The notes under the pieces were generated by a model, which saw nothing but the letters and a program-made list of their open reading frames with translations, did not search any database and had not been told where the DNA came from. 64,000 nt of DNA from Prorocentrum cordatum. Taxonomy: Eukaryota > Sar > Dinophyceae > Prorocentrales > Prorocentraceae. This document shows positions 10,930 through 22,260 of this stretch, piece after piece. The DNA is taken from the NCBI GenBank assembly GCA_963575745.1, contig CAUYUJ010018039.1:74501-138500 (forward strand), read 5' to 3'. Position 1 is the first letter of the stretch, and every line of letters starts with the position of its first letter. The position numbers and the translations under genes were made by a program.

Positions 10930-11683
10930 GTTCGGGAGACTTTGAGCTGCGCGCAAGTGCCGAAGAGCTCCCTTCGCACCACTAAGATCGGTCAAGCGTT
11001 CTCCCGTATGGCGCCGCCCCCCATGTCCCATGCGCAATGCCGGCGCAATGCGAGCGCTGGCGCTGATGTTTCAGCCTCAGACCACGCCGATGGAACACTT
11101 GCGAGACGCCGCTGCCGATGGCGACGGAGGTCGCCGCGTGCAGCCAGGTGGTCTGGGCGGGCTGCTACCCTGCTATGTTTCTGGTGCGTCTGAATGCAGG
11201 GTCTCACGTTCTCGTGGGGTGTTCCGCTGGCCGAGGTCCGGTTGTATGTCGGGAGACCTGGATGGCGTCTGCGGGGGTGTTGTGGGGCCTCGAACGTTCG
11301 AGTGCAAATGGGGGCTTCGCGCGATTGCAACTCGGTCGAGGCGCGAGTTCCGCATATCCATGTCTGTGGTGGTTTTGGCTCAGCCTCCAGGCATATTGCG
11401 GCATCACCTGATGAAAGCCGAATGGCATGGGGGCCCAGCGGGCTTTGTGAAATCAGGATTGTCAGTCGCGGCGTCGCTCAGCCCAGTGGAGCAGGCGCTG
11501 GGCGACCACTTGCGCAGGAACTGCATCGACTGCAGGGCGACTCGAGCTGGCGCGCTGAACCAGACAGAGCTGTTGAAGCACAGGCAACGCCTCATCGAGC
11601 TGAGGAAGATTCAGCAGGCGTCGTTCGACAGGTTCGAGTCGACCAACTCGCTGCGAGCGCATGCTGGCCGCGTGTTGTCGTGA
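10930..11683 (+). CDS. Hypothetical plus-strand coding segment
   Basis: An open frame ending at 11683 contains a helical, charged stretch at about 11470-11660 (VEQALGDHLRRN, LLKHRQRLIELRKIQQ) that looks more protein-like than its surroundings. In the adjacent frame MRAVLRDVSQARRKRRQMY follows (11735 onward). No domain is recognised. It could be a fragment of a host exon or of a retroelement ORF1, and the opposite strand is also open. Confidence 0.22.
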
Positions 11684-13289
11684 TGGCACTTCGCGCGTGA
11701 ATTTCCAGAACGGGCGTCGTCCGCGGCCGAGAAGATGCGGGCTGTGCTCCGCGACGTCAGCCAGGCGCGGAGGAAAAGAAGGCAGATGTATCGACCCTCC
11801 AGCGTGGCGCGCGAACTTCACCGAGGGCGAGTGCGACGCGGAGGGCGCAGACGGAGAAGAGGAGGGGGGGGGGGGGGGCAGGGCCAGGAGGGGGCGGACA
11901 AGGTCGGGCGAGCCCGACGAAGGAAGGCGAGGGGGAAGAGGGCGATCGCGACGATGACGCCGTCGCAGACGAGGAGAATGTCTCGACGAAGCCGGCCGTC
12001 AAGCGTCGCCCAGCAGGCGCCGTCGGCGACGGCGACGTCGGCGACGGCGCCGGCTGCGCGCGCGGCTGGGGCGACGAGCTGCAGGCCCGGACGAGCGCAA
12101 GTGTGTCCACTGCCCTGGGCTTGGCCTGCAAGGGCATCTTCGGGGCAGGCTTGAGACCTGTTGCCCTGGTTTCCGTTGGCTGCAGTGTGGGCCCGTCGGT
12201 GACCGCAGCGTGCTTTTGGCGCCGTTCTCTTTCGCAGCATTTGGAGTGCGACCCAGGGCCGCGCAGGGGGCTAGTGCCGCAGTTGCCGCGGCAGCCCAGA
12301 GTACCCAGTTGAGCAGCGCGGTGAGGTCAGCGCGATTTGGTGTCGTGCCCAGGGTAGTTGGGAACGGAAGGGCTTGGTTATCGCCGTGGTGGGTTGGGCC
12401 ATCGCCAGAGTGATTTGTGTGGCTGTCGCCGGAGGCGAAGGGGCCGTCAGCTGGGAACCAATTTGTGCCGTTGAAGCTAAATTTAATTGGGCTTGCCGTG
12501 CAGTGCCGCGCCGTTGGCCCTCCTGCGGGGAGTGGTCCCGTGGCGCGTCGGTATTGCCAGTAGTGTCATTATGCTCTGCGTCGTCCTTGACTGTCGCGGG
12601 GGGTGGCGTGGGCCCGTCGTTTCCCGCCGAGGCGTCAAGGCAAGCTGTTGTCTCGGGGACGTCGTGGGCCAGCGTGGCCGGGTGGTGGGCCGGCGACGCG
12701 TGGCCGGGCTGATCGCGATGTAGATAAGGTGGTGCGCAAGATGCGGCCGGCGCAGGAACGCGAAACGCATCCGTGCAGTGGCCCGCGTGGCCCATGGCGG
12801 TTTGCCTTTGCCCCGCCGCGCGGCCCAGCGTAGCTGGTCTCGGAGGGGCGCGTCAGCTAAGTCTTTTAGCGCCGTCGTGGCTGGAAGGTAAAGCGCCGCG
12901 CAGTTGTGGGGTCCTGCTGATCCGTTGCAGCTGGGAAGTCGACTTGCGGGGTGAGTTGGCGCTGCCTGGCGATGCCGGCTGTAGGGGGTGCCTCCGTAGA
13001 CCCGGCTGCGCAGGGCTGTGGGTCGTCTTCCCCTTGACAGTCGGGGGGGGGGGGCGCTCCTGCGGTCAAAGGAAAGGTGTTGGCTCGCGTCGCGGCGGGT
13101 TGGCGTCGGTCGGTGGGCGCGCCGCGCTTGCCCGCTCCCCGAGGCGGTGCGTCGCGTGGCGCGGGCTCGCGCCCATCTGTGTGCGTATCCGCGCCGTCGT
13201 GGGTCGGCTCGTGCGCTTGTTCGGCGCGTGGGGCTCCTGGCTCGCTGGAGCTTGCCAGCGCGCGCGTGAGCGGCGACCCTGCGCCCGTG
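11684..13289. other. GC-rich sequence without confident gene
   Basis: Includes a G-run at about 11863-11878. It is possibly the downstream, eroded part of the minus-strand retroelement whose ORF1-like domain lies at 13290-13900, but I could not follow a coherent frame. Confidence 0.35.
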
Positions 13290-13900
13290 CTATGCTTTCC
13301 CCTGCTTGTGCCGCGTCTGGCTCGCCGTTGTGCGAGGGGCCCATCCCAGTGAGGGTGGCCTCGTGCGGTTGAGGTGGGGCGGCGCGGCCCAGTTCCGCGA
13401 GCGCGGGCGCGCCGGGGGGTGGCGCCCCGTGGGGGGAAGGCCCATACCCCCATCATGTAGCTCGGGGGAGGGGTTGCGCAGGCCTCCAACTTCAGCCCGC
13501 GCGCAGTAGAATTCGAGAAAGGGCGTTCGGAAGCGCTCGGTCTTGGCCTGTCCCTTTAGCTGGCTCAATGCCACAGCGGTGCGGCGCCGATCCAGCTCGG
13601 CTCGGTTCGATAGTGTATGTGTCAACTGCTGTTCGAGCTCGCTCGAGCTAGTGGCGTGGGTGCGTTGGCGAGCATGTGGTCGAACTGGGGTAGGTGCAGG
13701 GCCATTGAAACGTATGTGAGGCAGTCGTCGAGCCATGCTGTCATTGCGTCGACGGTGACGTCGCCTGGGGCCCAGGCCGCGGCCGTGGGCTCCGAGCGCC
13801 AAAGGGGTGTGGTCAGATCCCAGTGAGGGTCGCGTGTGCTGTCGGGGTCGTTGTGGTGTTGGCCGCCTCGTGTGTGGTCTTCTTTTGAGTTGTGAGAACT
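13290..13900 (-). pseudogene. ORF1-like domain shared with the 13-kb LINE
   Basis: In two overlapping minus frames the segment AAAWAPGDVTVDAMTAWLDD, then MALHLPQFDHML, then AELDRRRTAVALSQLKGQ...FLEFYCARAEVGG parallels the N-terminal part of the ORF1 at 25432-30855 ([50 protein letters not shown]...[14 protein letters not shown]). The order and spacing of conserved residues agree, so this is a diverged relative. A frameshift near 13635 breaks it. The domain's function is unknown to me. Confidence 0.6.
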
Positions 13901-14799
13901 TATTCCCGCGTGCTCCGCTGACCTGGCTCGCCGTCGCTGTGTGTGCGGCCGACTAGCCAGGTGCTGGTGGGAGTGCGGTTGCCGTTGGTTGGCGTTGGTG
14001 TCGCTCTCTGCGTTATTGGTGGCTGTGGTCCTGGCCACCGCGTGCCGCTCCATTGGGTGAAGATTACGATCGCTGGCCCTGGGAAGGGTAAGGTCAGCCG
14101 AGTAGGTGTGCGAGCCTGGCTGCTGGGCGTCCCCAGTTGCGTTGTGACTCGAACGTGGCCATGCCAATGTGGTAGCCGCGGGGTGGGGCGTGCTAATTTC
14201 TTGGTCAGTGTCTGCGTAGCAAAGTTGAAACAGGTCGATGTAGCGGCCGCTCGTCGAGGGGGGGGCGCCGCGTAGGAGCGGGTGCCCTTGGGCCCGGCTG
14301 GGTGCCGCGAACGGCAGGCCGAGGGCGCAGGCTCGCGTGATCTTCGGTGCGCGGCAGCTCTTGCAGGACCTTTTGAGCCAAACGCTGCGGGCAGTGCGGG
14401 GGCGCTCGCGGCCCCCGTCGCCCGTGCCTGGGTGCCCCCCCACGTGCGCGTGCGCCCCGAGCACGCGAGTGCCCCGAGCGCGCCGCGCGTGCGCCTGGCG
14501 GATGCAAAACTGCCGCAGGTGAGTCTAGAAAAGAGGCGATGTAGAGACGTATGGGGAGGCATGGAGAGGGGGTGCCTCGATCCTCTAGGGGTTGAGGCAG
14601 ATCCCTGGATGCCCCGTCAGCGCGGGGATGTCCCTTCGGTCTTGCCCTTGCCTTCTGTGGCGGCCCCCGTAGTGGCAGCTGCGACTGCGGCTGGGGGGGG
14701 CGGCCGCGACCTCGGCGTTTTGGGCAGTGATCGGTGCGGGGTGATCGGCGACCTTGCCACTGGCGGGTGGTGGGGCGGTGATTCTGGGTTATTGGGCGG

Positions 14800-15020
14800 T
14801 GGAGAGCCCGCCTGTCTGAAGGGCTATCGGGAGTTGCTGGAGGTCTCTGCGCATGGCTTTGGTGGCGCTGGTAGCGGATTGTTGTTCTGCTGCCGCCGCT
14901 GTGAGCTCCCGTTCCTGTCTGGCAACGGTGTCGGTGAGCGTGGGCTGGGACGCCATTCGTCGTTCGACGTTGCCTTCGAGTCCATAAACCTGTCGTGCCA
15001 GCTGGTCGTGGGCGTTTCCA
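14800..15020 (-). pseudogene. Coiled-coil fragment of a retroelement ORF1
   Basis: One minus frame reads DQLARQVYGLEGNVERRM, then TLTDTVARQERELTAAAAEQ and ATKAMRRDLQQLP, a clear heptad-like amphipathic helix. It has no start codon in frame nearby and lies between ORF1-like pieces on the same strand, so it is probably part of the same decayed element. Coiled coils are usual in LINE ORF1 proteins. Confidence 0.45.
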
Positions 15021-15256
15021 TCTGTTCCAGTCGAACGCCAGCGGCATCTTACATGCCGCTGCGCGACCCGAACTCGTGAACATTCTTTTTAGAATCCACA
15101 GAGTAGGTGCCCCTGCGGCCCTCCTCGCTCTCCGAGCCGCGGGTGATTCCAGCTTCGGTCGGGGGGGGGCATCAGTTCCCAATGCGGGTGTCCGTGGTGC
15201 GGGAAGGGGCAGTGCCTCTGTCAGCCGGTCGCGTTGGTCGCCGGTCTCGCATGGGA

Positions 15257-16805
15257 CTACTGGGCCCGCAGAGTCCACCTCCAAGGGCACGGGGATGTCT
15301 CATCGGAGCCCCCAGGGTCACTTCTCATTGGGCCTTTGTGGCCACCTTCCACAGCAGCAGCAAGGCGCGCGCGGCGTGTAGTGCTGTTGGAACGGGGTCG
15401 TGTGGCGCGCAGTGATCGCGACCGTTCTTTTCTACAGGGGCTGCCCTGCAGCCGTGCCCTTGCCGCTGGGGGTGGGGGCCGTCGCGGGGTCGTGGAGATA
15501 GCGTCAGTTGGCCGCTTTCTCAGTGGGAGTCTGGGGGGAAGGGCTGTGGGTGACTCGTGTGCGTGGATGTCATGGATGGTGGTGGGCGTCGCCATGTTGT
15601 GGTGCGTTTCCCTAGCAGCAGCGTCGGTGGGGGGTGCTTCGGTGATTGTCCATGGGGCGGTGCACTGTTGGACCCTCACGGTGGCGTTCAGCGGCGGTGC
15701 GTGGGCGCGGGCAAGGGCAAAGTGGGATGCTGTTTCCCCATCCCAGGTCATGTTGTAGACTTCGCAGGTCCATTTGATGGCCGCTAGCACCTTGCTGACC
15801 TGGGTGGTGGTAGCACACTTGGATTCAACATTTGTAATCCTGTAGCGTTTTGTGGCAGGCGATGCGTCAGTGTCACGCGCTCGTAGGGCAATGTCCCGAG
15901 CGATCCGTGAATCGCGCGGTGCTCTGATACCAAGGGCGCCTGTTCTCCCGTGCTTCGCGGCGCCGTGCCCGGCCAATTCGGTGGAAGTGGTGTAGGCGTC
16001 GGCAGGCGTCCCCGCGTGGCCGTCTGGGTACCAGATTGTTTGATGCTGGTCCATGGTCAGTGTCTTGGCGCCGAGGTTGCTTGGTTCGCAAGTGGCACGC
16101 GTGAGCCCTGAGGCACGTGGCACTGTGGCAGCGCTTGCTGTGCTGCGCCAGTGGTGACTGCAAGGGGTCGTTTACGTAGTCCGGAGCCGAAGCGCCTGAA
16201 GGCTTTTGCAGGGCTCGAGGATCCTGGTAGCGGGGAAATGGTTGTGGAATAGGACAGTGAAGGTGTCCTGTAGTTTGTTGTCGAGCTGGCAGCGTATCTC
16301 GCTTTTCTTGGACGTTTTGCTGTTCTCCCTGGCTCGGTCCTGTGCCGAGCCGCCCCCTTCCTGGCTCTGCTGCCTGGGGCCGCCGTTGATCGGGGCAGTG
16401 CCTGAAAACTGGTCCCCGAAGGGCTGGTGCGGGGAGGGTGCGGCGCCGATGGCGTCGGTCTCGTGAAGCGCGGCTCGGGCCCCGGCCACGCGGCGTGCCG
16501 GGTCGAGCTTGACCTGGGCGACGTTTTGCTTGCATCGGACTTGCTTGGTACCGAGCTGGCGCAGCGTTCCGTCTATGTTGGCGGGTGTCGGTTCGGTCGT
16601 TTTGCGTTCTCGCTTCAGCGCGGGGGTGGCGAAGGGAGTGCCGCCGTAGGTGGGGTTGCTCGGAGCCAGCGCAGCGATGGCCATGGCCACGTCTGGGCGG
16701 GTTGTTCCCTGCCCCAACGTTTGCTCGAGGATCTCGTCGCCGTCTTCGATGTCGCGTAGGGGGGTGCCATCTTGATGGGTGGTGCTGTCGACACCTTTGG
16801 TAGGC
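15257..16805 (-). pseudogene. Retroelement ORF1-like protein with one stop
   Basis: A single minus frame is open for about 515 codons, interrupted only at 16172-16174. The N-terminal half holds RCKQNVAQVKLDPARR and LDNKLQDTFTVLFHNHFPAT. The C-terminal half holds KRYRITNVESKCATTTQVSK and IKWTCEVYNMTWDGET. The style matches the nucleic-acid-binding ORF1 proteins of dinoflagellate LINEs, but I cannot place a named domain with certainty. It lies downstream of the 124-codon ORF at 16839-17213 on the same strand, as part of one retroelement 5' region. Confidence 0.5.
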
Positions 16806-16838
16806 GCCGATGGGACCTGTGTAGACTAGTAGTCAGGG

Positions 16839-17213
16839 TCAAGGCTGACGTCTTGTGCTGTAGTAGCTGCAGCTTGGGCGCGCGGCTTGGCGGTGAGGGG
16901 CGCTCGCGGTGCCCTCGCGCTTCTGCTTAGTGCGTTCGTAGTGGGCCTGCGTGTAGCTAATGCCGTGGTTCGCGCGCGAGCGCGCCAAGGCGGCGCTCGG
17001 TCTTCTGGGGTCGTCGTGGCGTTTGTTGAAGGCGCCTTTGATGTCGCCGGCGTGGTGTTGCGCCAGTAAGTTGCGCGCCTGGGCGGCGCGGTCGCCGCCG
17101 CTCTTGGCGAGTGGCGCGGCGCGCGCCTGCTTGCGATGAGGCGGTGTTCTTTCCGCGGGCGGTTTGCGCGGCGCCGGTTGTTTAGGGGGCGGGCGGCGTC
17201 GGCGAGTCGGCAT
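16839..17213 (-). CDS. Hypothetical basic protein at retroelement 5' end (124 aa)
   Basis: ATG at 17213-17211 opens a strongly basic protein: an N-terminal run of Arg/Pro/Lys (MPTRRRRPPPKQPAPRK) followed by a more balanced segment (QARNLLAQHHAGDIKGAFNK, ISYTQAHYERTKQKREG). It starts about 170 bp downstream, in transcription direction, of the (CT)n tract at 17386-17767, the same arrangement as the two LINEs in this window. It could encode an RNA-binding leader protein or be chance coding in GC-rich DNA. Confidence 0.35.
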   Translation of the reverse strand: MPTRRRRPPPKQPAPRKPPAERTPPHRKQARAAPLAKSGGDRAAQARNLLAQHHAGDIKGAFNKRHDDPRRPSAALARSRANHGISYTQAHYERTKQKREGTASAPHRQAARPSCSYYSTRRQP

Positions 17214-17379
17214 CGTGGCCGCGGCTGCGGCCGTTTGTGGGGCGCGGGGGGGGGGGCGCCGATCCGTCGCGGCCCGGGCGGGTCGCGTCGGGTCTCGCGA
17301 GGAAAGAGGTGGCGCGCGGGGCGCTCGGCGTCGGGGCTCGCCCTGGGCGGCGCTCTCGAGCCGAGAAGAGAGAGGGCGC

Positions 17380-17385
<6 letters not shown>

Positions 17386-17410
<25 letters not shown>

Positions 17411-17616
17411 CTGAGAGAGAGAGAGAGAGAGAGAGTGAGAGAGAGAGGGAGCGCGAGAGAGAGAGAGAGAGAGAGATACACATACACACATATTTATATA
17501 TATATGTATGTGTATATATACATACATGTATGTATTAGCATATATGTGTGTGTAGAGAGAGAGAGAAAGAGAGACACAGACGGAGATGCATCGATTGAGA
17601 GAGAGAAAGAGAGAGA

Positions 17617-17649
<33 letters not shown>

Positions 17650-17710
17650 AGAGAGAGAAAGAGATACATCGAGAGAGAGAGAGAGAGAGACATACATATA
17701 GAGAGAGAGA

Positions 17711-17767
<57 letters not shown>
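17386..17767. repeat. (GA)n microsatellite, left flank of the 13-kb LINE
   Basis: About 380 bp of GA dinucleotides with an embedded (TA)/(TATG) patch at about 17486-17550. Composition, including the TA patch, resembles the tract at 30880-31150 on the other side of the LINE. Confidence 0.95.
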
Positions 17768-17768
<1 letters not shown>

Positions 17769-18132
17769 GGACAAGTAGGCGGACCAGGGTCCGTCCGCGA
17801 GGCGCACTGCGGTGCGACAACTCGCAAACACTATTTGCGGCGGTGCAGCCTTTAGATACGAGGGCGGGCAACAAAAACCCCTCCCCCGGCGCAGTGCGAC
17901 AGACGCTACAGACGGCGGACAGACGATGATGATCTCACCTGTCAGACCGCGTAAGGAAAGAGGCCCCAACAAGAAAGGCGACGTGCTGACACGTGGCTAG
18001 GCGGCTTGGCAGACCGCCAGTTGGGCGCTTGGCCGCTAAGCGGCGCGCAGTGACGGGGCACCCCCCGCCCCCGCGCCCTGACGCCGTGGACGCGGAGCCA
18101 CGCGTACACACGGGCAGGCAGAAAGGAGGAGA

Positions 18133-19910
18133 TTAGCGCGGGGCACCAGGTGGAGCGCCGCGGAACGATGACAGCATAGCTTGGATGGTGAGTGACGGCA
18201 CGGCACCATCGGGCGAGGCCGTGAGCAGCTCGGCAAAGGCTCGCCCAGCGCTGTGAAGGCGCTGGAGTAGAGGGCCTTGGCGAGCTTGGGCGGCGGCGAG
18301 GTCCGCGGCGAGAGCTAAGCACCTCTGCTGGAGAGCAGCCATAGCCTGTGACAGCTCGGTTTCGCGGTCGGTGAGGGGTGGCTGCTCAGTGCCAGCAGCC
18401 GAGAGCCTCGAGACAGAGGCGAGGTCCTCGGTACGCCTGTCCAAATGGTGGACTAGCGTAGTGCGGCACCCTGTACGCTGTCGTCCGTCACCCTTGAAGG
18501 GTGACTGGAGGGGCACACGCGACCCCAGGGCTGGAGCCGCTAGGGCCACGCCCCGAGAGGTCGGGAGAGCCGCTTCCTCTCGCTCAGCAACGATGGAAGC
18601 GTGGACGGGGCACGAGGGCCTGTCTGGTTTAGTGCCCTGCGGGGGGGCTGAAGCCGCCCCCGCGGGCTGCCGGCGGTGGGGGGGCGGAGTGGTTTGCGCG
18701 GTGGGACCAGTCATGATGCCGTGCAAGGGCTCTGAGGTCGGTCGCGTAGAAGGTTGGCGTCTCGGTAGGGCGGCATGGTCGGCAGCGTGTGGTATCGGCG
18801 GTGCGTCCTCCATGCCACTCAGTCCGCGGGGGTCACCCAGGTCGTGGTCGGCGTCTTGGCGGTGGCCGATATCATCGTATGTGGGCGATGTCGCTCTCGG
18901 GGACGGAGTCGCAGTAGGGATCGAGAGGTTGCCCGACGGGGCAGGGTTTTCGCTGGCTGGTCCGTCGTCCAAAGCGTCCGATCCCCCACCGAAGCTGAAC
19001 AGGTCATCCTCCTGTTCGTCAGCGTCTTGAAAATGAGCGGCGTTGTCATGTGGGTGCGCTGCCGCTCTCAATGGCGGAGTCGGGGGCGCCGTGCGGGTGC
19101 CCGACGAGGCAGGGTTGGCGCTGGCTGGCCCGTCGCCCAGGAAGTCGAGGCCCCCACCAAAGCCGAACGGGTCGTCCTCCTGTTCGTCGAATATCGCCCG
19201 TTGGGCCTCGGCCCAGAGCTCGTCCGGGTTCTGTGGGATGTCTGGTCCAGCCGCGGGTGGTGCCTGGTCAGACAGCAGGGGATTTGGTTCCATTTTGTTG
19301 AGTTCCGCAGCTGTGAACCCAGCCCTGCGGTGTGGGAGGGGGAGTGTACGGTGTCTACGCTCGTAGATGGCGACAGCGACTCCATGAAGCACGGTCGCTT
19401 GGCGATGTCGTGTTTTGGCAGCTTCGACAATGTCGTCTGGAAGGTTATGAGTACGTGCCGCCGTTGTGGCGAGGGCGTCAGCCTGACGATTGAACTCCTC
19501 CGCGATGGGCCCGATGAGCCCGAGGTCGATGCCCATGTCGCCCTGGTGGCTTGCGATTTTCTCGACGCGGAACATGTTGGGCTTGGCCATGACGCATCGG
19601 TGGATCTTTTCCCAGAGCTCCACGTGCGTGCCCTGCGGTGGTGAGTGTCCGTCGATGATCCTTTGGAACCCATCACCACCGCCTGGTTGTCCACGAAAAC
19701 GTGTACGGGCCGTTCAGCACATGCCGTGAGGTGGACAATGGCGAGGGTCTCCGCAAGCTGTGCGTTCTGCGTAATGCCGTGAACGCGTGCACTGTAGTTC
19801 ATGCGGTGGTCGATGCCGTAGTAGACGCCGTAGCCCGCTCGTGCAAGCAATGGGATGGCTTGGTTGGTGCATGCACCGTCCGTGGCAGCGTAGACCCATG
19901 TCCAACCAGT
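18133..19910 (-). CDS. LINE ORF2 C-terminus: RNase H and acidic tail (frameshifted)
   Basis: RNase H lies in two frames. The N-terminal half (about 19660-19910) has TDGACTNQ, then NAQLAETLAI and HVFVDNQAVVMG, supplying the D-E-D type catalytic residues. The C-terminal half (about 19440-19620) has IASHQGDMG and AEEFNRQADALA, including the late Asp. RNase H removes the RNA strand during target-primed reverse transcription. A tail of about 430 codons follows, acidic and Pro-rich, with a tandem duplication of about 56 residues marked by EDDPFGFGGG and EDDLFSFGGG, and a helical segment AMAALQQRCLALAADLAAAQ near the end. The stop is at 18133. One frameshift near 19650 may be a sequencing error. Confidence 0.75.
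18523..18545 (-). other. Bulged hairpin H1
   Basis: Plus-strand loop TGGA at 18532-18535, upper stem GGC/GCC, bulged G 18539, lower stem of five pairs around one C-A mismatch. Lies in the 3' part of the LINE. Confidence 0.65.
18639..18663 (-). other. Bulged hairpin H2
   Basis: Loop TGAA at 18649-18652, upper stem GGC/GCC, bulged G 18656, lower stem of seven GC pairs (18639-18645 with 18657-18663). Confidence 0.8.
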
Positions 19911-19938
19911 GTCGTGGTCAAGGTAGGTGGTGTAGGAG

Positions 19939-19959
19939 TCCTGGGCTGAAGCCGCAGGA
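19939..19959 (-). other. Bulged hairpin H3
   Basis: Loop TGAA at 19947-19950, upper stem GGC/GCC, bulged G 19954, lower stem TCCTG/CAGGA. Confidence 0.8.
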
Positions 19960-20059
19960 TCTCCCTCAGGTGGGGGCCGCGGTATGGGCTGAGGTAGCGG
20001 GTCCCTCGCGAGGTCGGCCTGCAGGTCGAGGAGGGCTGGGTCTTCATCGAAGAGCCCGC

Positions 20060-22260
20060 AGTGTCTTGTGTGCGGCGGAAGACGGGCCCACTGCTCGTCA
20101 CTGATGAGGGTGGTGAGAGGGAGCTCTTTCTCGGGCCCAGCACTTGCAGTCGCGAACAGTGTGCTCCTGAGTTTCCTCTTCCTCGTCGCAGTATCGGCAG
20201 ATGGGGCTGGGGTCAGCAGACGTGTTTGATCGGGATCGTCGCTGTTGGGTGTGGTCCCCGCCCGACAGGTAGTTCAGGAGGAGCGCCAGCTGCCAGGCAT
20301 TGCATTTGGCTGCTCCTTTCGTTCGGGCGAGCCACGTGCTGGCGAAGAGGTCGAGGCCCTGTCTGACAGAGGCCAGGTGTCCAAGGTCATGACGCCGTGG
20401 CTTGATCTTTCTCAGAAAGGCTCTGCGTTGTGAGGCTCGCAGCATGTGAAGGAAGGCGTTTTGGGGTAAGTTCAGCCAACTGATCTGACAGCCCCAGTCG
20501 TCGTACATGATGCCAAATGTGGGCCAGGTCCAACGGAGCTGCTGAAGCGTCTGGACAAGTCGTCCGACAGGTCCTCCCCCGAATAGGGTCTGGACATGGT
20601 GTTGGAGATCCCTGACGAGACCGCAGAGAGTAGCGTCGCGGTTAACCTGTCGCCGCAGACACAGGAAGACTTCACGCTGCGTAATGGCGTCAATCTCCAG
20701 GGCGTGTCCTGGGACGCACACGGCCATGAGAGTCCAAAACTCGACCCACCTGTTTCCCTTGGGGCGGATAGCCGCCTTAAGGGCATGGTTGTAGGCAGTT
20801 TTGACGGGGCCTGATGGGGCTTGAATGTCGGTGCCCGTGGTACAGACGCTGGCAGCAAGGGAACGGGCGTGCCGCGCCTTAATAAGCATCGGTGATGGGA
20901 GCTTGCCAATGCGCGGCAGGCGACTAGTCGCCCTGCGAACACGGGCGTCAGCGGTGGCCGTGAGGTTAAGCGCGGCTGGAGCCGGCGCTGCCTCGGCGTT
21001 GATGTAACTCCCGACGAGCTTGAAGGAGTCGACCACGCGTAAGGGCCGTTCCGCCAGAGTGAGCTGGGTAACGGCGGTGTGAAGCTCGTCGGTGAGCGCC
21101 CACCCCGCCACTTTGCCAGGGTGAATGCGTTGACCTGAAAATCGATCAAACTTGGCGGTTTCATCAAGAGATTTCTGCAACTCAGGCGCGGTGTGAGTAG
21201 TGGAGTTGCTGTCGTCAACAAAGGTAGTGCTGAGTGATCGCGGAACGTATCGATGCTGTCTCTTGGTCCACACACACATGAGCAGCTTAATGTCGTCCAG
21301 GGACCAAGAGCTTCCCTGGAGGTGACCGTTTGTCCTGGCCAGTTCCTTAGAGTACGCACCGTTCATGCGGATGTAGCGTTTGTGGCGACTGTAGAAGTTT
21401 CTGCGGACAGTAACGATGTCTTGGGGCACCCCGCGTGAAGCGCAAGGTTAAGGCAGATGTCCGTGATGAGGTAGTCGAAACACTTCTGTCGGTCCAGGGC
21501 AGCCCCAGCTAAGGGAAGGAGTAAGGCCCTGGCGTGTTCGATGCGCAGGGCAAGAGAGGTGCTGACGTCCCCAATGGTAGCTTTGGGGACAGCGCCAAAG
21601 CTCGTGGCGTGGGTCCATCCTTTCCGCCAGTCCGTGAGGCTGCGGTAAGCTGGCGCTTCCCACGCATACATCCAAACGGAAAGCACCGAGAGAAGTCGTT
21701 GGTCCGTTGGAAGTTCGCCTCGGCCTTTTCGGAGGCACGGGTTTGGCACATGGAGGAGGGGTTCTGGGATGGTGCCAGTGCGTTGCATAGCGCGTAAGAC
21801 GCTGGCGAAGAGGCGAAGAATGTCGTCGGGTAACTCCTTAGCCTCCTTAGTAGTCCAGCCGTCCAGTCCCCCCGCACGGCGCGGTGAACGGGTGCGAATA
21901 AAGTGGATGAGTTGGTCGTCGGTGAGGTGGAAAGGGGTAGCTGGTGATGGCGTAGGCAGCTCTTGTCGGTACTCGTCGTAGAAGTCAGCCCACGTCGGCA
22001 TGGCTTCGGCGTCATGTCCAGCACGGGCACGGTACCTGCCCAAGATGGGCTCCCAGGTGTCGACCATGAGCTTAAGCATGTCTTTGGTGTTAGCAACAAT
22101 GGCGTTGGCAGGGAGAATGTCGGGGACTTGCGCAGGTGGTGGTTCACGAGTGTGGTCTTCGTCGTTGTCCGTGTCGGGCGAACTACCGTCGCTGGGGCTG
22201 AAGCCGCCAGCTTCGGTGTCAGCGTCGCTGTCGTCCGTGCTAGCTTCGTCAGGTTTAAGG
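20060..22260 (-). CDS. LINE ORF2 reverse transcriptase (two frames)
   Basis: The first part (21363-22260) holds RRAGGLDGW, the strand leading into the palm, then PTDQRLLSVLSVWMYAWE and LAGAALDRQKCFDYL, which fits RT motif A. The second part (20098-21429) holds TTFVDDSNS at about 21206-21230, the FVDD catalytic motif C, followed by thumb-like sequence and near its end CRYCDEEEETQEHTVRDCKCW split around a Cys2-His-Cys knuckle (about 20120-20215). The enzyme copies the element RNA at a nicked target. The switch between frames lies near 21430. Key aspartates are intact, so apart from indels this RT may once have been functional. Confidence 0.8.
20969..20989 (-). other. Bulged hairpin H4
   Basis: Loop TGGA at 20977-20980, upper stem GGC/GCC, bulged G 20984, lower stem AGCGC/GCGCT, a completely different lower-stem sequence that still pairs. 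Confidence 0.8.
22191..22211 (-). other. Bulged hairpin H5
   Basis: Loop TGAA at 22199-22202, upper stem GGC/GCC, bulged G 22206, lower stem GCTGG/CCAGC. Confidence 0.8.

Noticed and set aside
16183-16200. GCGCCTGAAGGC as another member of the LINE hairpin set
   Set aside because: The upper stem and loop fit but the bulged G and lower stem are missing.
21509-22255. Continuation of the 1274-codon ORF through the RT region
   Set aside because: Conserved RT motifs lie in other frames here, so this part of the ORF is read out of frame after a shift near 22260.
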